Shown in pieces: positions 1 through 7,365 of a stretch of 64,000 bases of DNA. Source of the stretch: Taibaiella lutea (GTDB taxonomy: Bacteria; Bacteroidota; Bacteroidia; Chitinophagales; Chitinophagaceae); assembly GCF_008629695.1 (NCBI RefSeq), contig NZ_VWSH01000003.1, positions 557,688 to 621,687 on the forward strand, read 5' to 3'. The position numbers were made by a program, and so were the translations under genes. Position 1 is the stretch's first letter. The number at the start of each line of letters is the position of its first letter. Under the pieces are notes generated by a model, which saw only the letters and a program-made list of their open reading frames with translations, had not been told where the DNA came from and did not search any database.

Positions 1-36
1 CAGCATGTGATGTTCCAGCCAGTTAATTATTGCCAT
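1..36 (-). CDS. DUF2752 family membrane protein, N-terminal fragment
   Basis: Only the first twelve codons lie in the window, beginning at an ATG whose complement is at 34-36 and reading MAIINWLEHHML before the edge. The WLEHHxL start is typical of Bacteroidota DUF2752 proteins, which continue into a Cys-rich GIDCPGCG-type segment not visible here. It follows the CCC-motif protein gene by about 25 bp on the same strand, an arrangement I know from other Bacteroidota. The assignment rests on a very short stretch plus gene order, and the function is unknown. Confidence 0.5.
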   Translation of the reverse strand, partial: MAIINWLEHHML

Positions 37-61
37 AAATCTAAAGTTCAGGCATTAAAAT

Positions 62-415
62 TTAATGAAAGCTTTTCCACGGCATCGTTGAAATCATCGT
101 TCCCATCATAATAAAATAAATAATCATAATAAGAACGCCAACAGCAGCAAGGCTTAAGCCGATAATGGCACAAACTCTACCGGCATTCAGATTTTTATAT
201 GAGCCTTCCGTATATAAATCCGGGTTATTCAGATAAGTTCGTTTTGCTGAAGAAGCGAGCACTAATGCAATAATACTGCAGGTTAATCCCGGCACTACAT
301 AACAGAAACAACCAACTAAAGAAATGATGCCCAGAACTAAAACAGCAGTAGCATTAGGCAATTCCTGCCTTGGCGTGTTAAATATCTGGCCTGATGGTTG
401 TGTAGAGTTTTCCAT
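62..415 (-). CDS. CCC-motif / DUF4190-like small membrane protein
   Basis: This 117-residue protein has a polar N-terminus of about 20 residues and then two hydrophobic segments (about 22-55 and 79-105) separated by a polar loop with the NPDxYTEGSYKNLNAGR pattern seen in this Bacteroidota family. The first membrane segment contains a Cys-rich GCFCY stretch, the degenerate form of the CCC motif that names the family. It is probably an inner-membrane protein of unknown role. It shares a strand with the DUF2752 fragment downstream, and the two probably form a two-gene operon. The ATG at 415 is the natural start. Confidence 0.7.
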   Translation of the reverse strand: MENSTQPSGQIFNTPRQELPNATAVLVLGIISLVGCFCYVVPGLTCSIIALVLASSAKRTYLNNPDLYTEGSYKNLNAGRVCAIIGLSLAAVGVLIMIIYFIMMGTMISTMPWKSFH

Positions 416-519
416 GAATATTTACTTTTAAAAATTGTGCTTAAAACTATGTGAAAATTTCGAATCGGTAGCAGGAATCAAACAAAATATTTCTGAAGGA
501 TAACTTTGTCAGGCGTAAT

Positions 520-547
520 TTTGTGTTTCATATAAGCTGTACTTTTG
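520..547 (+). promoter_or_regulatory. Predicted Bacteroidota promoter of thyA
   Basis: TTTG at 520-523 (the -33 element) precedes TACTTTTG at 540-547, which fits the Bacteroidota -7 consensus TAnnTTTG. The two are separated by 16 bp (19 bp from TTG to TA), and transcription would start about 12 nt before the thyA ATG. A second -7-like TAACTTTG lies at 501-508 with no good -33. Confidence 0.5.
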
Positions 548-566
548 TAATTCCATACTCTTTATA

Positions 567-1361
567 ATGCAACAATACCTCCGACTGCTCCAACATATAT
601 TAGACACCGGCAACGAAAAAAGCGACCGTACCGGAACGGGAACTATCAGCGTTTTCGGGTATCAGATGCGTTTTGATTTACAAAAAGGATTCCCTTTGGT
701 AACCACTAAAAAGTTACATTTAAAATCGATTATCCATGAATTGCTTTGGTTTTTAAAGGGAGAAACAAACATCGCTTACCTGAAAGAACACAATGTAAAA
801 ATATGGGACGAATGGGCGGATGAAAATGGTGATTTAGGTCCGGTATATGGAAAACAATGGCGTAGTTGGGAAGGTGCGGACGGACAGGTTTATGACCAGA
901 TTAAAGATGTATTGCATCAAATAAAAACAAACCCCGACAGCCGCCGTATGATTGTCAATGCATGGAATGTGGCAGATTTACCAAAGATGGCTTTAAGTCC
1001 CTGTCATGCATTGTTTCAATTTTATGTTGCTGACGGAAAATTAAGTTGCCAATTGTATCAACGGAGCGCAGATGTTTTTCTCGGTGTGCCTTTCAATATT
1101 GCTTCCTATGCTTTGCTGACTATGATGATGGCACAGGTTTGCGGATTGCAATACGGTGATTTCATTCATACTTTTGGTGATGTGCATTTGTACAGCAACC
1201 ATATTGAACAGGCAAAATTGCAGTTGACACGTGAACCATTTGCATTGCCAACCATGAAATTAAATCCTGCAATAAAAGATTTATTTGATTTTACGATTGA
1301 TGATTTTACATTGGAAAATTATGAATCTCACCCGCATATTAAGGCTCCAGTAGCTGTTTAG
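567..1361 (+). CDS. thyA: Thymidylate synthase
   Basis: ThyA converts dUMP to dTMP with methylenetetrahydrofolate as methyl donor and reductant. The 264 residues equal the length of the E. coli enzyme and align to it without gaps that I can see. Visible signatures are the N-terminal phosphate-binding DRTGTGT (about 21-27), the [19 protein letters not shown] block, the nucleophile in [10 protein letters not shown] (Cys146), and [15 protein letters not shown], which contacts dUMP. Residues 167-179 supply the Arg and Asp contacts. No folA follows it here; argS is next on the same strand after about 210 bp that contain repeats. Confidence 0.97.
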   Translation: MQQYLRLLQHILDTGNEKSDRTGTGTISVFGYQMRFDLQKGFPLVTTKKLHLKSIIHELLWFLKGETNIAYLKEHNVKIWDEWADENGDLGPVYGKQWRSWEGADGQVYDQIKDVLHQIKTNPDSRRMIVNAWNVADLPKMALSPCHALFQFYVADGKLSCQLYQRSADVFLGVPFNIASYALLTMMMAQVCGLQYGDFIHTFGDVHLYSNHIEQAKLQLTREPFALPTMKLNPAIKDLFDFTIDDFTLENYESHPHIKAPVAV

Positions 1362-1385
1362 AGGTTGTCTTTAGAAAAAATATTC

Positions 1386-1446
1386 CCCGCAGACTTCGCA
1401 GATGTATGCAGATTTTTAATCTGTGAAAATCAGTGGAATCTGCGGG
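1386..1446. repeat. Imperfect long inverted repeat (CCCGCAGA type)
   Basis: Two 29-nt arms, 1386-1414 and 1418-1446, pair at about 21 of 29 positions around a 3-nt loop. Both ends carry CCCGCAGA/TCTGCGGG, and the internal sequence is a degenerate run of GCAGAT units. This matches a dispersed intergenic palindrome I know from many Bacteroidota genomes. It sits between thyA and argS and could fold as a long RNA hairpin after the thyA stop. Confidence 0.6.
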
Positions 1447-1481
1447 CTTCTTTATAGACAAATCCAATTCTACAACATTCG

Positions 1482-1489
1482 TATCTTTG
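1482..1489 (+). promoter_or_regulatory. Candidate -7 element of argS
   Basis: TATCTTTG fits TAnnTTTG. No clear TTG lies at the expected -33 distance, so this is a weak prediction. Use of this site would give an argS leader of about 75 nt containing the TCTAA-rich stretch at 1515-1570. Confidence 0.3.
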
Positions 1490-1514
1490 CCACCTTAAAT
1501 TATTAATTGAATTC

Positions 1515-1570
1515 AGATGTAATGTCCGATATTTTATCTGATGTATAATGTCTAACGTCTAATATCTAAT
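1515..1570 (+). repeat. Degenerate TCTAAtGTCTAA-type short tandem repeat before argS
   Basis: The stretch consists of diverged 7-9 nt units of the type (A/T)AATGTCT, CTGATGTA and AATATCTA ending directly against the argS start codon. Similar low-complexity elements occur in front of genes in Bacteroidota. In this position it forms the proximal 5' leader of argS. Confidence 0.45.
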
Positions 1571-1571
1571 C

Positions 1572-3356
1572 ATGCTATCCATAGTATCTCAAATAAAAAT
1601 TGCTGCAGCACAGGCCTTGAATCATTTGTTTCCAGAAGCAAATGTTACTGATGAAGTTATTACTGTAAATGAAACCAAACCTGAATTTACAGGCGATTAT
1701 ACGGTTGTTCTTTTTCCTTTTGTAAAATCATTGCGACAAAATCCGGCTGTTTTAGGCAAAGCTTTGGGAGACTATCTGATACAGAACAATCCGATTTTTA
1801 CCGCACATTCAACCGTTGCAGGCTTTTTGAATCTGACCATTTCTGATAATTATTTTGCTTCATTTCTGAACGAAAATTATAGTGTAAAAGACTTTGGCAG
1901 AAAAGAAAGCAATGGTAAAAAAGTGATGATTGAGTATGCATCACCTAATACCAACAAACCGATTCACTTTGGACATTTAAGAAATAATTTCCTTGGCTGG
2001 TCTGTTTCCGAAATATTGAAAGCCAGCGGCTATGATGTTATCAAAGCCAATCTGGTAAACGACCGTGGCATTCACATCTGTAAATCTATGATTGCATGGA
2101 TGCGATATGCCAATGACGCCACACCAGAAAGCACAGGCATTAAAGGCGACCATTTGGTGGGTGATTATTACGTGATGTTCAATGATGTGTACAAACAGGA
2201 AGTAGCTGACTTAATCGCACAAGGCAAAGAAAAAGAAGTGGCTGAAAAGGAAGCTTCTATCTTAGTGGATGCACAAGATTTATTGCGTAAGTGGGAAGCC
2301 GGCGACCCCGAGGTTTACCGCTTATGGCAAACCATGAACAATTGGGTATATGCAGGCTTTGACGTTACGTATAATAAGCTGGGCGTTGATTTCGACCAGA
2401 TGTATTACGAAAGCAACACTTATTTGTTAGGTAAGGAAATTGTACAGGAAGGCCTTGAAAAAGGTATTTTGTTCAAGAAAGAAAACGGTTCTGTATGGAT
2501 TGATTTGACGGCTGATGGTTTAGACGAAAAACTATTGTTACGTGCTGACGGTACATCCGTTTATATGACACAAGACCTTGGCACCGCCCGTTTGAAATAC
2601 AACGATTATAAAATGGACACCAGCGCTTATGTTATTGCAGATGAGCAAAACTATCACATGCAGGTGCTGAAGCTTATTCTTCAAAAACTGGGCGAGCCTT
2701 GTGCTGAGGGCATTTATCATCTTTCTTACGGAATGGTGGAATTGCCATCAGGAAGAATGAAGAGTCGTGAAGGAACAGTGGTGGATGCCGATGATATGAT
2801 TGCAGAGATGGTACGTCTGGCAAAAGAACAGACTGAAGAAGCAGGTAAAACAGAAGGCTTTACAGAAGCAGAATTGGAACATTTGTATAATATGGTTGGC
2901 CTGGGCGCACTGAAGTTTTATTTACTTCGTGTAGAACCTAAAAAGAAGATGATTTTTGACCCTAAAGAATCTATCGATTTACATGGTTTTACAGCCACCT
3001 TTATTCAATATGCACATGCGCGTATCTGTTCTATCTTAAGCAAAAATGACATTGCTTATGGCCCTGTTTCAATTGGCAAAGACCCGTTGTTGCAACTGGA
3101 AAAAGACCTGTTGTTACAGATAGAACAATACCCTGCAATATTGGAGCAGGCCGCGAAAGAATATAATCCGGCATCTTTATGTAATTATGCCTTTCGCATT
3201 GCTCAGACATTCAATTCATTTTACGCGCAACACAGCATTGCCAATGCCGAAAGTGAAGAGAAGAAACAATTGCGTTTGATGTTAGCAACCATGACGGCAA
3301 ACACTTTGCAAAATGTAATGGCTTTGTTGGGCATTGAAGTACCGAACAAAATGTAA
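1572..3356 (+). CDS. argS: Arginyl-tRNA synthetase
   Basis: ArgS is the class I synthetase charging tRNA-Arg in the cytoplasm. The 594-residue protein has the ArgS-specific N-terminal tRNA-recognition domain (about 1-110), the catalytic motif HFGH at 132-135 within SPNTNKPIHFGHLRNN (HIGH equivalent), a KMSKS-equivalent MKSRE near 394-398, and the C-terminal anticodon-binding all-helical domain with FIQYAHAR near 475. The length is normal for Bacteroidota ArgS. A strong intrinsic terminator follows, so the gene is probably the end of its transcript. Confidence 0.97.
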   Translation: MLSIVSQIKIAAAQALNHLFPEANVTDEVITVNETKPEFTGDYTVVLFPFVKSLRQNPAVLGKALGDYLIQNNPIFTAHSTVAGFLNLTISDNYFASFLNENYSVKDFGRKESNGKKVMIEYASPNTNKPIHFGHLRNNFLGWSVSEILKASGYDVIKANLVNDRGIHICKSMIAWMRYANDATPESTGIKGDHLVGDYYVMFNDVYKQEVADLIAQGKEKEVAEKEASILVDAQDLLRKWEAGDPEVYRLWQTMNNWVYAGFDVTYNKLGVDFDQMYYESNTYLLGKEIVQEGLEKGILFKKENGSVWIDLTADGLDEKLLLRADGTSVYMTQDLGTARLKYNDYKMDTSAYVIADEQNYHMQVLKLILQKLGEPCAEGIYHLSYGMVELPSGRMKSREGTVVDADDMIAEMVRLAKEQTEEAGKTEGFTEAELEHLYNMVGLGALKFYLLRVEPKKKMIFDPKESIDLHGFTATFIQYAHARICSILSKNDIAYGPVSIGKDPLLQLEKDLLLQIEQYPAILEQAAKEYNPASLCNYAFRIAQTFNSFYAQHSIANAESEEKKQLRLMLATMTANTLQNVMALLGIEVPNKM

Positions 3357-3379
3357 TATTCATTTAATTATAATGATTT

Positions 3380-3416
3380 AAATAGCCAAAGCCACGTGTT
3401 TTGGCTATTTTTTTTG
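3380..3416 (+). terminator. Intrinsic terminator after argS
   Basis: An 11-bp stem (3380-3390 with 3400-3410, AAATAGCCAAA/TTTGGCTATTT) encloses a 9-nt loop and is followed by a run of T. It lies 24 bp after the argS stop. Confidence 0.85.
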
Positions 3417-3480
3417 TGTCAAATTATAAAAATCATTTTTTTCCATAATGAATGTTCATTAAATTCGCATAGCATCTTTT

Positions 3481-3516
3481 CTATTCCATTCATTTAGGTT
3501 TGAATGAATGGAGTAG
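3481..3516 (+). promoter_or_regulatory. Palindrome enclosing a -7 box, candidate operator/promoter of the DUF349 gene
   Basis: Arms 3481-3494 and 3503-3516 are inverted repeats matching at 13 of 14 positions. The 8-nt centre, TAGGTTTG at 3495-3502, is an exact TAnnTTTG -7 element. A further AATGAA/TTCATT palindrome lies upstream at 3447-3460 and reuses the same half-site. The downstream gene starts at 3580. Half-sites overlapping the promoter core are what a repressor operator would look like, but no regulator is identified. Confidence 0.4.
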
Positions 3517-3579
3517 ATTTATTGACTTTAAAGAACCTGAAAAATTGCAAAAAATCGTTACAGTAAATTTATTAATGTT

Positions 3580-5187
3580 ATGACTACACAGCAGCCGATT
3601 CAAAATGCAGACAATCAAATTACACCTGAAATGTGGAATGAGTTAAGCTTTGCAGGTAAAGAATTTTGTTCCCTGAATGATTCGCAGGAATTAGTTCTGA
3701 ATGCCAACAAATATGGCCCGGAAAGAATCCTTGCAGGAATTAATGCAGAGAACTTTGCAACCGTAACAACCGCTCTGGCAGAGAAGTTCAAAGAAGTGGA
3801 AGGCAAGGTTCAGGAATTGAATACCGAGTGGGAACAGACAGAAGATAAATTAAAGCTGAGCGGCAAGGTTTCCCGCTTAAAGGATTATATCCAGAGAGCA
3901 AATGCAATTGGTGATTATGTTCCGTTCTACGAAAGCCTTGAGGAGAAAGAGAAAACGGTTCAGTCTTTATATGATACACATTATGCTGAAAAATTAAAAC
4001 TGGCTGAAAAGGCAGAGTCTATACAGGATTCAGAAGATTGGAAAGCAACTACCGATGCTTACAGGGAACTGGTTGAAGAATGGAAGCATGCTAACCCGGC
4101 TGACAAAGGACGTAGCGATAAACTTTGGGAGCGTATTGAAAAGGCACGCAATCATTTTTACGAACGCAAACGTCAACACCAGGAAGGTGTGGAACAAGAT
4201 ATGATGCAAAATCTTGACCTTAAACTTGAAATCTGCGAAACGGCTGAAAAGCATGCTCAATCAGATGATTGGCGCAAATCATCTGATGTGATGAAAGAAT
4301 TGATGGACCAATGGAAAACAATTGGCCGCGTTGCATCTCATGATAAAAACGAAGAATTATGGAATCGTTTCATTAATGCACGCAATGCATTCTTTGACAG
4401 AAAGAAACTACATTTTGAACATATACAAGGCGAGCAGGAAGCGAATTATAATCTGAAACTTGCTTTGGTTGAAAAAGCTGAAACACTTAGTGACAGCATC
4501 GATTGGAAAGAAACTACACTGACGTTAGGTACTATTATGGACGAATGGAAAGCCGTTGGTAAGGTGCCTTATGAAAAAGCTGATGAGTTGTGGAACCGTT
4601 TGCAGGTTGCAAGAGATAAATTCTTCTCTGCAAAAAGACAGAGCGCCGAAACTTTCAAAGTTAATCTGGAAGATAACTACGCTCAAAAGCAAGCTTTGCT
4701 CAATCGTGCGGAAGAATTGAAAAACTCCAATAACTGGAGAGAAGCAACTGAAGAGATGAATGAGCTAATGACTGAATGGAAAAAAATAGGTCATATCCCA
4801 CGTGAATATGGAGATGTAGTTTGGGAGAAATTTATTTCTGCCCGCCATCATTTTTTCAAACGTAAGGATGAGGACAGGGATAAACGTAAAGCACGTTTCC
4901 AAAATCAATTGGATGTAAGATTGACACAAACAGAGCAATTCTTAGGTAAAATAAAGGAAGAATTGGAAGATGAAGAAGCTAAATTGGCTGAATTCACAGA
5001 ATCGCTTAAAAACACTACAGGCGAAGGCCACAAGGAAGATGAATTACGTAAGCATCTTGAAAATCTGATTCAGCAGATTGAAAAGAAATTGCCGGCACGC
5101 AGAGAAAAAGTGGAAGAAGTAAGTAAGCAACTGGAAGAATTACAGCAAAAAAGAGGGGAAGCAAAGGAAGAGAAAACGATATCTTAA
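3580..5187 (+). CDS. DUF349 repeat protein
   Basis: This 535-residue protein is acidic, mostly helical and lacks a signal peptide. It contains at least four consecutive DUF349 repeats of about 70-75 residues between about 130 and 450. Each has the pattern WKxTTxxxxxLxxEWKxxGxVxxxxxxELWxRFxxARxxFF followed by a basic stretch. The C-terminal 90 residues are Glu/Lys-rich and predicted coiled coil. DUF349 proteins are probably cytoplasmic; their biochemical role is not established. The gene stands alone between two terminators, with a palindromic promoter region upstream. Confidence 0.85.
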   Translation: MTTQQPIQNADNQITPEMWNELSFAGKEFCSLNDSQELVLNANKYGPERILAGINAENFATVTTALAEKFKEVEGKVQELNTEWEQTEDKLKLSGKVSRLKDYIQRANAIGDYVPFYESLEEKEKTVQSLYDTHYAEKLKLAEKAESIQDSEDWKATTDAYRELVEEWKHANPADKGRSDKLWERIEKARNHFYERKRQHQEGVEQDMMQNLDLKLEICETAEKHAQSDDWRKSSDVMKELMDQWKTIGRVASHDKNEELWNRFINARNAFFDRKKLHFEHIQGEQEANYNLKLALVEKAETLSDSIDWKETTLTLGTIMDEWKAVGKVPYEKADELWNRLQVARDKFFSAKRQSAETFKVNLEDNYAQKQALLNRAEELKNSNNWREATEEMNELMTEWKKIGHIPREYGDVVWEKFISARHHFFKRKDEDRDKRKARFQNQLDVRLTQTEQFLGKIKEELEDEEAKLAEFTESLKNTTGEGHKEDELRKHLENLIQQIEKKLPARREKVEEVSKQLEELQQKRGEAKEEKTIS

Positions 5188-5205
5188 TTGAATGATTTAT
5201 AAATT

Positions 5206-5243
5206 AAAACTCGCTACAATGAAATATTGTAGCGAGTTTTTTG
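5206..5243 (+). terminator. Intrinsic terminator after the DUF349 gene
   Basis: A perfect 15-bp stem (5206-5220 with 5226-5240) with a 5-nt loop is followed by TTG and more T. It closes the DUF349 transcription unit 18 bp after its stop codon. Confidence 0.9.
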
Positions 5244-5257
5244 TTGTTTAGGTATAA

Positions 5258-5290
5258 AGATTTGACAACTTTTAAAAAGTTGCCAAATCT
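5258..5290. repeat. 16-bp inverted repeat
   Basis: Arms 5258-5273 and 5275-5290 pair at 15 of 16 positions about a single A. A second, smaller palindrome lies at 5402-5424 (TTATAGGTTTT/AAAACCTATAA). Both fall between the convergent DUF349 and PolX-like genes, and either could serve as a terminator or be a relic of a dispersed palindromic repeat. Confidence 0.5.
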
Positions 5291-5465
5291 AAATTCAGAT
5301 TACTCCGGTCTATCAAAACTGAATTGCATTAATAAATGTGATTATGATGGTGTCGTTTAATTAAGAAATTGCTTTTCATACTGTTTTCTTTTAGCTAACC
5401 GTTATAGGTTTTTAAAACCTATAAGGTTTACACCAGCACTTAAAACGATATTGAAACAATAAGGA

Positions 5466-7127
5466 TTACTTTTTCCGTTCCGCCAAAAAACGCTCAAACT
5501 CCGCCAATCCCATAGAACTTAAATTACGTTCCTTAGTCAAACCGCCTTTTTGCGAAGCCAAAACACCATATTTCACCAAATCAATTCCGTCCATTGAATG
5601 TGCATCAGGATCAATAGATACCATTGCTCCTTGTTCCATTGCGTAGGATAGCCAGGACCAATCCAAATCCAGCCGACGGGGATGCGCATTTATTTCAATA
5701 ACAACATTATGTGCCACACAAGCATCTATCAGCAATTTATAATCAACCGGATAACCTTCCCTCGACAATAATAATCTTCCCGTTGGATGACCTAAAATTG
5801 TGGTATATTGATTTTGAATGGCGGTGAGTAAGCGTTGCATAGCCTTCTCTTCTGTCATTTTAAGATTACTATGGACAGAAGCAACCACTAAATCAAAGGT
5901 TGCTAAAACTTCAGGTTCATAATCCAGAGAGCCGTCGCCTAAAATATCGGACTCAATACTTTTGAAGATTTTGAAAGGCGCCATCTTTTGATTCAGCTTC
6001 TCAATTTCTTCATGTTGCGCCATCACTTTTTCAACCTGCAAACCTCCTGCATAAGATGCCGTCTTGCTATGGTCGCTTATAACCAGATATTCGTAACCCT
6101 TATCACGCGTGGCATTCGCCATCTGTTCCAAAGTATGAATACCATCGCTATAAGTGCTGTGGTTATGAATAATGCCTTTTATATCGCCGGGTTGAATAAG
6201 CATTGGCAACTCCTGTGTTGCAGCTTTCTCGAGAATCGAAGTTGTTTCCCTTAAATAAGGCGGAATGTATTGCAACTTGTTTTGAGTAAAGATTTCAGCT
6301 TCGTCTCTAATTATTTCCGGTACTTTGAATTTATTATCAAAAGCTTCCAGGAATGCCGGTGATGCGCTTGAGTAAAATTGATGCAACAGAAATTCTTCTG
6401 CATTACATAATTGAAATAAAACTAAAGGTGCATTTGGAATATGAACGGAAAGTTGTGTAGCTTCTTCTGTAAATGAAACCTCCGGAATACGCCCAAGCTG
6501 AGCTTTTAATTGCTCTATTGATAAATCAGTGATGAAATCAATGGAAGACATAGTTGGCATTTGCCGCCTGTAATCACCTGTATAATCAGTTTGATTATCG
6601 GGATAAACAGTTCTTAGTTTCTTCCAGATTTGAGTTGCAAAAGTTTCGGCTTCCGACCAGAGACAAAAACCCTGATTGCTGCGAATGAATGCAATACTTT
6701 TTAAAATGCTTTCCTGCGTTTTTGCACCAAAACCTTTTAATGCTACCAAACGGTTTTCATTACAGGCATATTCCAGTTCACCGATAGATTCCGCACCTAA
6801 CTCTTTCCAAAGCAAAGCAATTTTCTTTGGCCCTATCCCTTTAATACTCAACATTTCAACAACGCCGGGTGGTGTCTTTTCCAGATATTCCTGCAGAACA
6901 GCAAGACCGCCCGTCTCTAATATTTCCTGAATTTTCTGGACAACAGCTGCACCAATATTTGGAATAGTACTCATTTGTTCAGGCGTCATCAACGCCACCT
7001 GGTCTGCAATCTTTTCCAAACGAAAAGCAGCAATACTATATGTTTTAACCTTAAAACTATTCTCGCCATGAATTTCCATCAATTTGGCTAAAAGGTCGAA
7101 GATATCCGCGATAATCTGGTTGCTCAT
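5466..7127 (-). CDS. PolX-like protein: HhH plus degenerate Pol-beta palm plus PHP phosphoesterase
   Basis: This 553-residue protein has the full PolX layout. An N-terminal helical 8-kDa-like domain carries helix-hairpin-helix motifs (IPNIGAAVVQKI about 55-66; IKGIGPKKIALLW about 95-107; LKGFGAKTQ about 130-138). A Pol-beta-like region spans about 160-260 and a C-terminal PHP domain starts near 318 (HNHSTYSDG with H321 and H323, then ISDHS, ESDILGDG, GHPTGR, INAHPRR, DPDAHS). In PolX the palm has a GS motif and a DxD metal site. Here these read GDYRR (184-188) and SID (195-197), so the first catalytic Asp is Ser. PHP metal ligands look intact. Polymerase activity is therefore doubtful, whereas nuclease activity is plausible. 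Confidence 0.85.
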   Translation of the reverse strand: MSNQIIADIFDLLAKLMEIHGENSFKVKTYSIAAFRLEKIADQVALMTPEQMSTIPNIGAAVVQKIQEILETGGLAVLQEYLEKTPPGVVEMLSIKGIGPKKIALLWKELGAESIGELEYACNENRLVALKGFGAKTQESILKSIAFIRSNQGFCLWSEAETFATQIWKKLRTVYPDNQTDYTGDYRRQMPTMSSIDFITDLSIEQLKAQLGRIPEVSFTEEATQLSVHIPNAPLVLFQLCNAEEFLLHQFYSSASPAFLEAFDNKFKVPEIIRDEAEIFTQNKLQYIPPYLRETTSILEKAATQELPMLIQPGDIKGIIHNHSTYSDGIHTLEQMANATRDKGYEYLVISDHSKTASYAGGLQVEKVMAQHEEIEKLNQKMAPFKIFKSIESDILGDGSLDYEPEVLATFDLVVASVHSNLKMTEEKAMQRLLTAIQNQYTTILGHPTGRLLLSREGYPVDYKLLIDACVAHNVVIEINAHPRRLDLDWSWLSYAMEQGAMVSIDPDAHSMDGIDLVKYGVLASQKGGLTKERNLSSMGLAEFERFLAERKK

Positions 7128-7365
7128 AGGGCAAAGCTAAAAAGAAACAATATGAAATTCGGGATTTATCCTACTTAAAAATGCATTTATTAGCGACCTC
7201 AGCCAGGCTGACAAATAACAATTGTACTGCAATAAAGCTTTGAAAATTCTTTCCTGATTCAATAAATTTATCGGGTCACATATTTCCTGCACCTTTTCTA
7301 CTGCTTTTGCCGTAACTTTGCCGCTTGCTTTTTTCAAAAGGCCTATAGAATAGATAGCTCAGAAA

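Noticed and set aside
7137-7337. A 66-codon minus-strand frame between the PolX-like and SNF2 genes
   Set aside because: It lies across the divergent promoter region, contains the -7 box of the SNF2 gene, and its translation shows no domain or regular composition.
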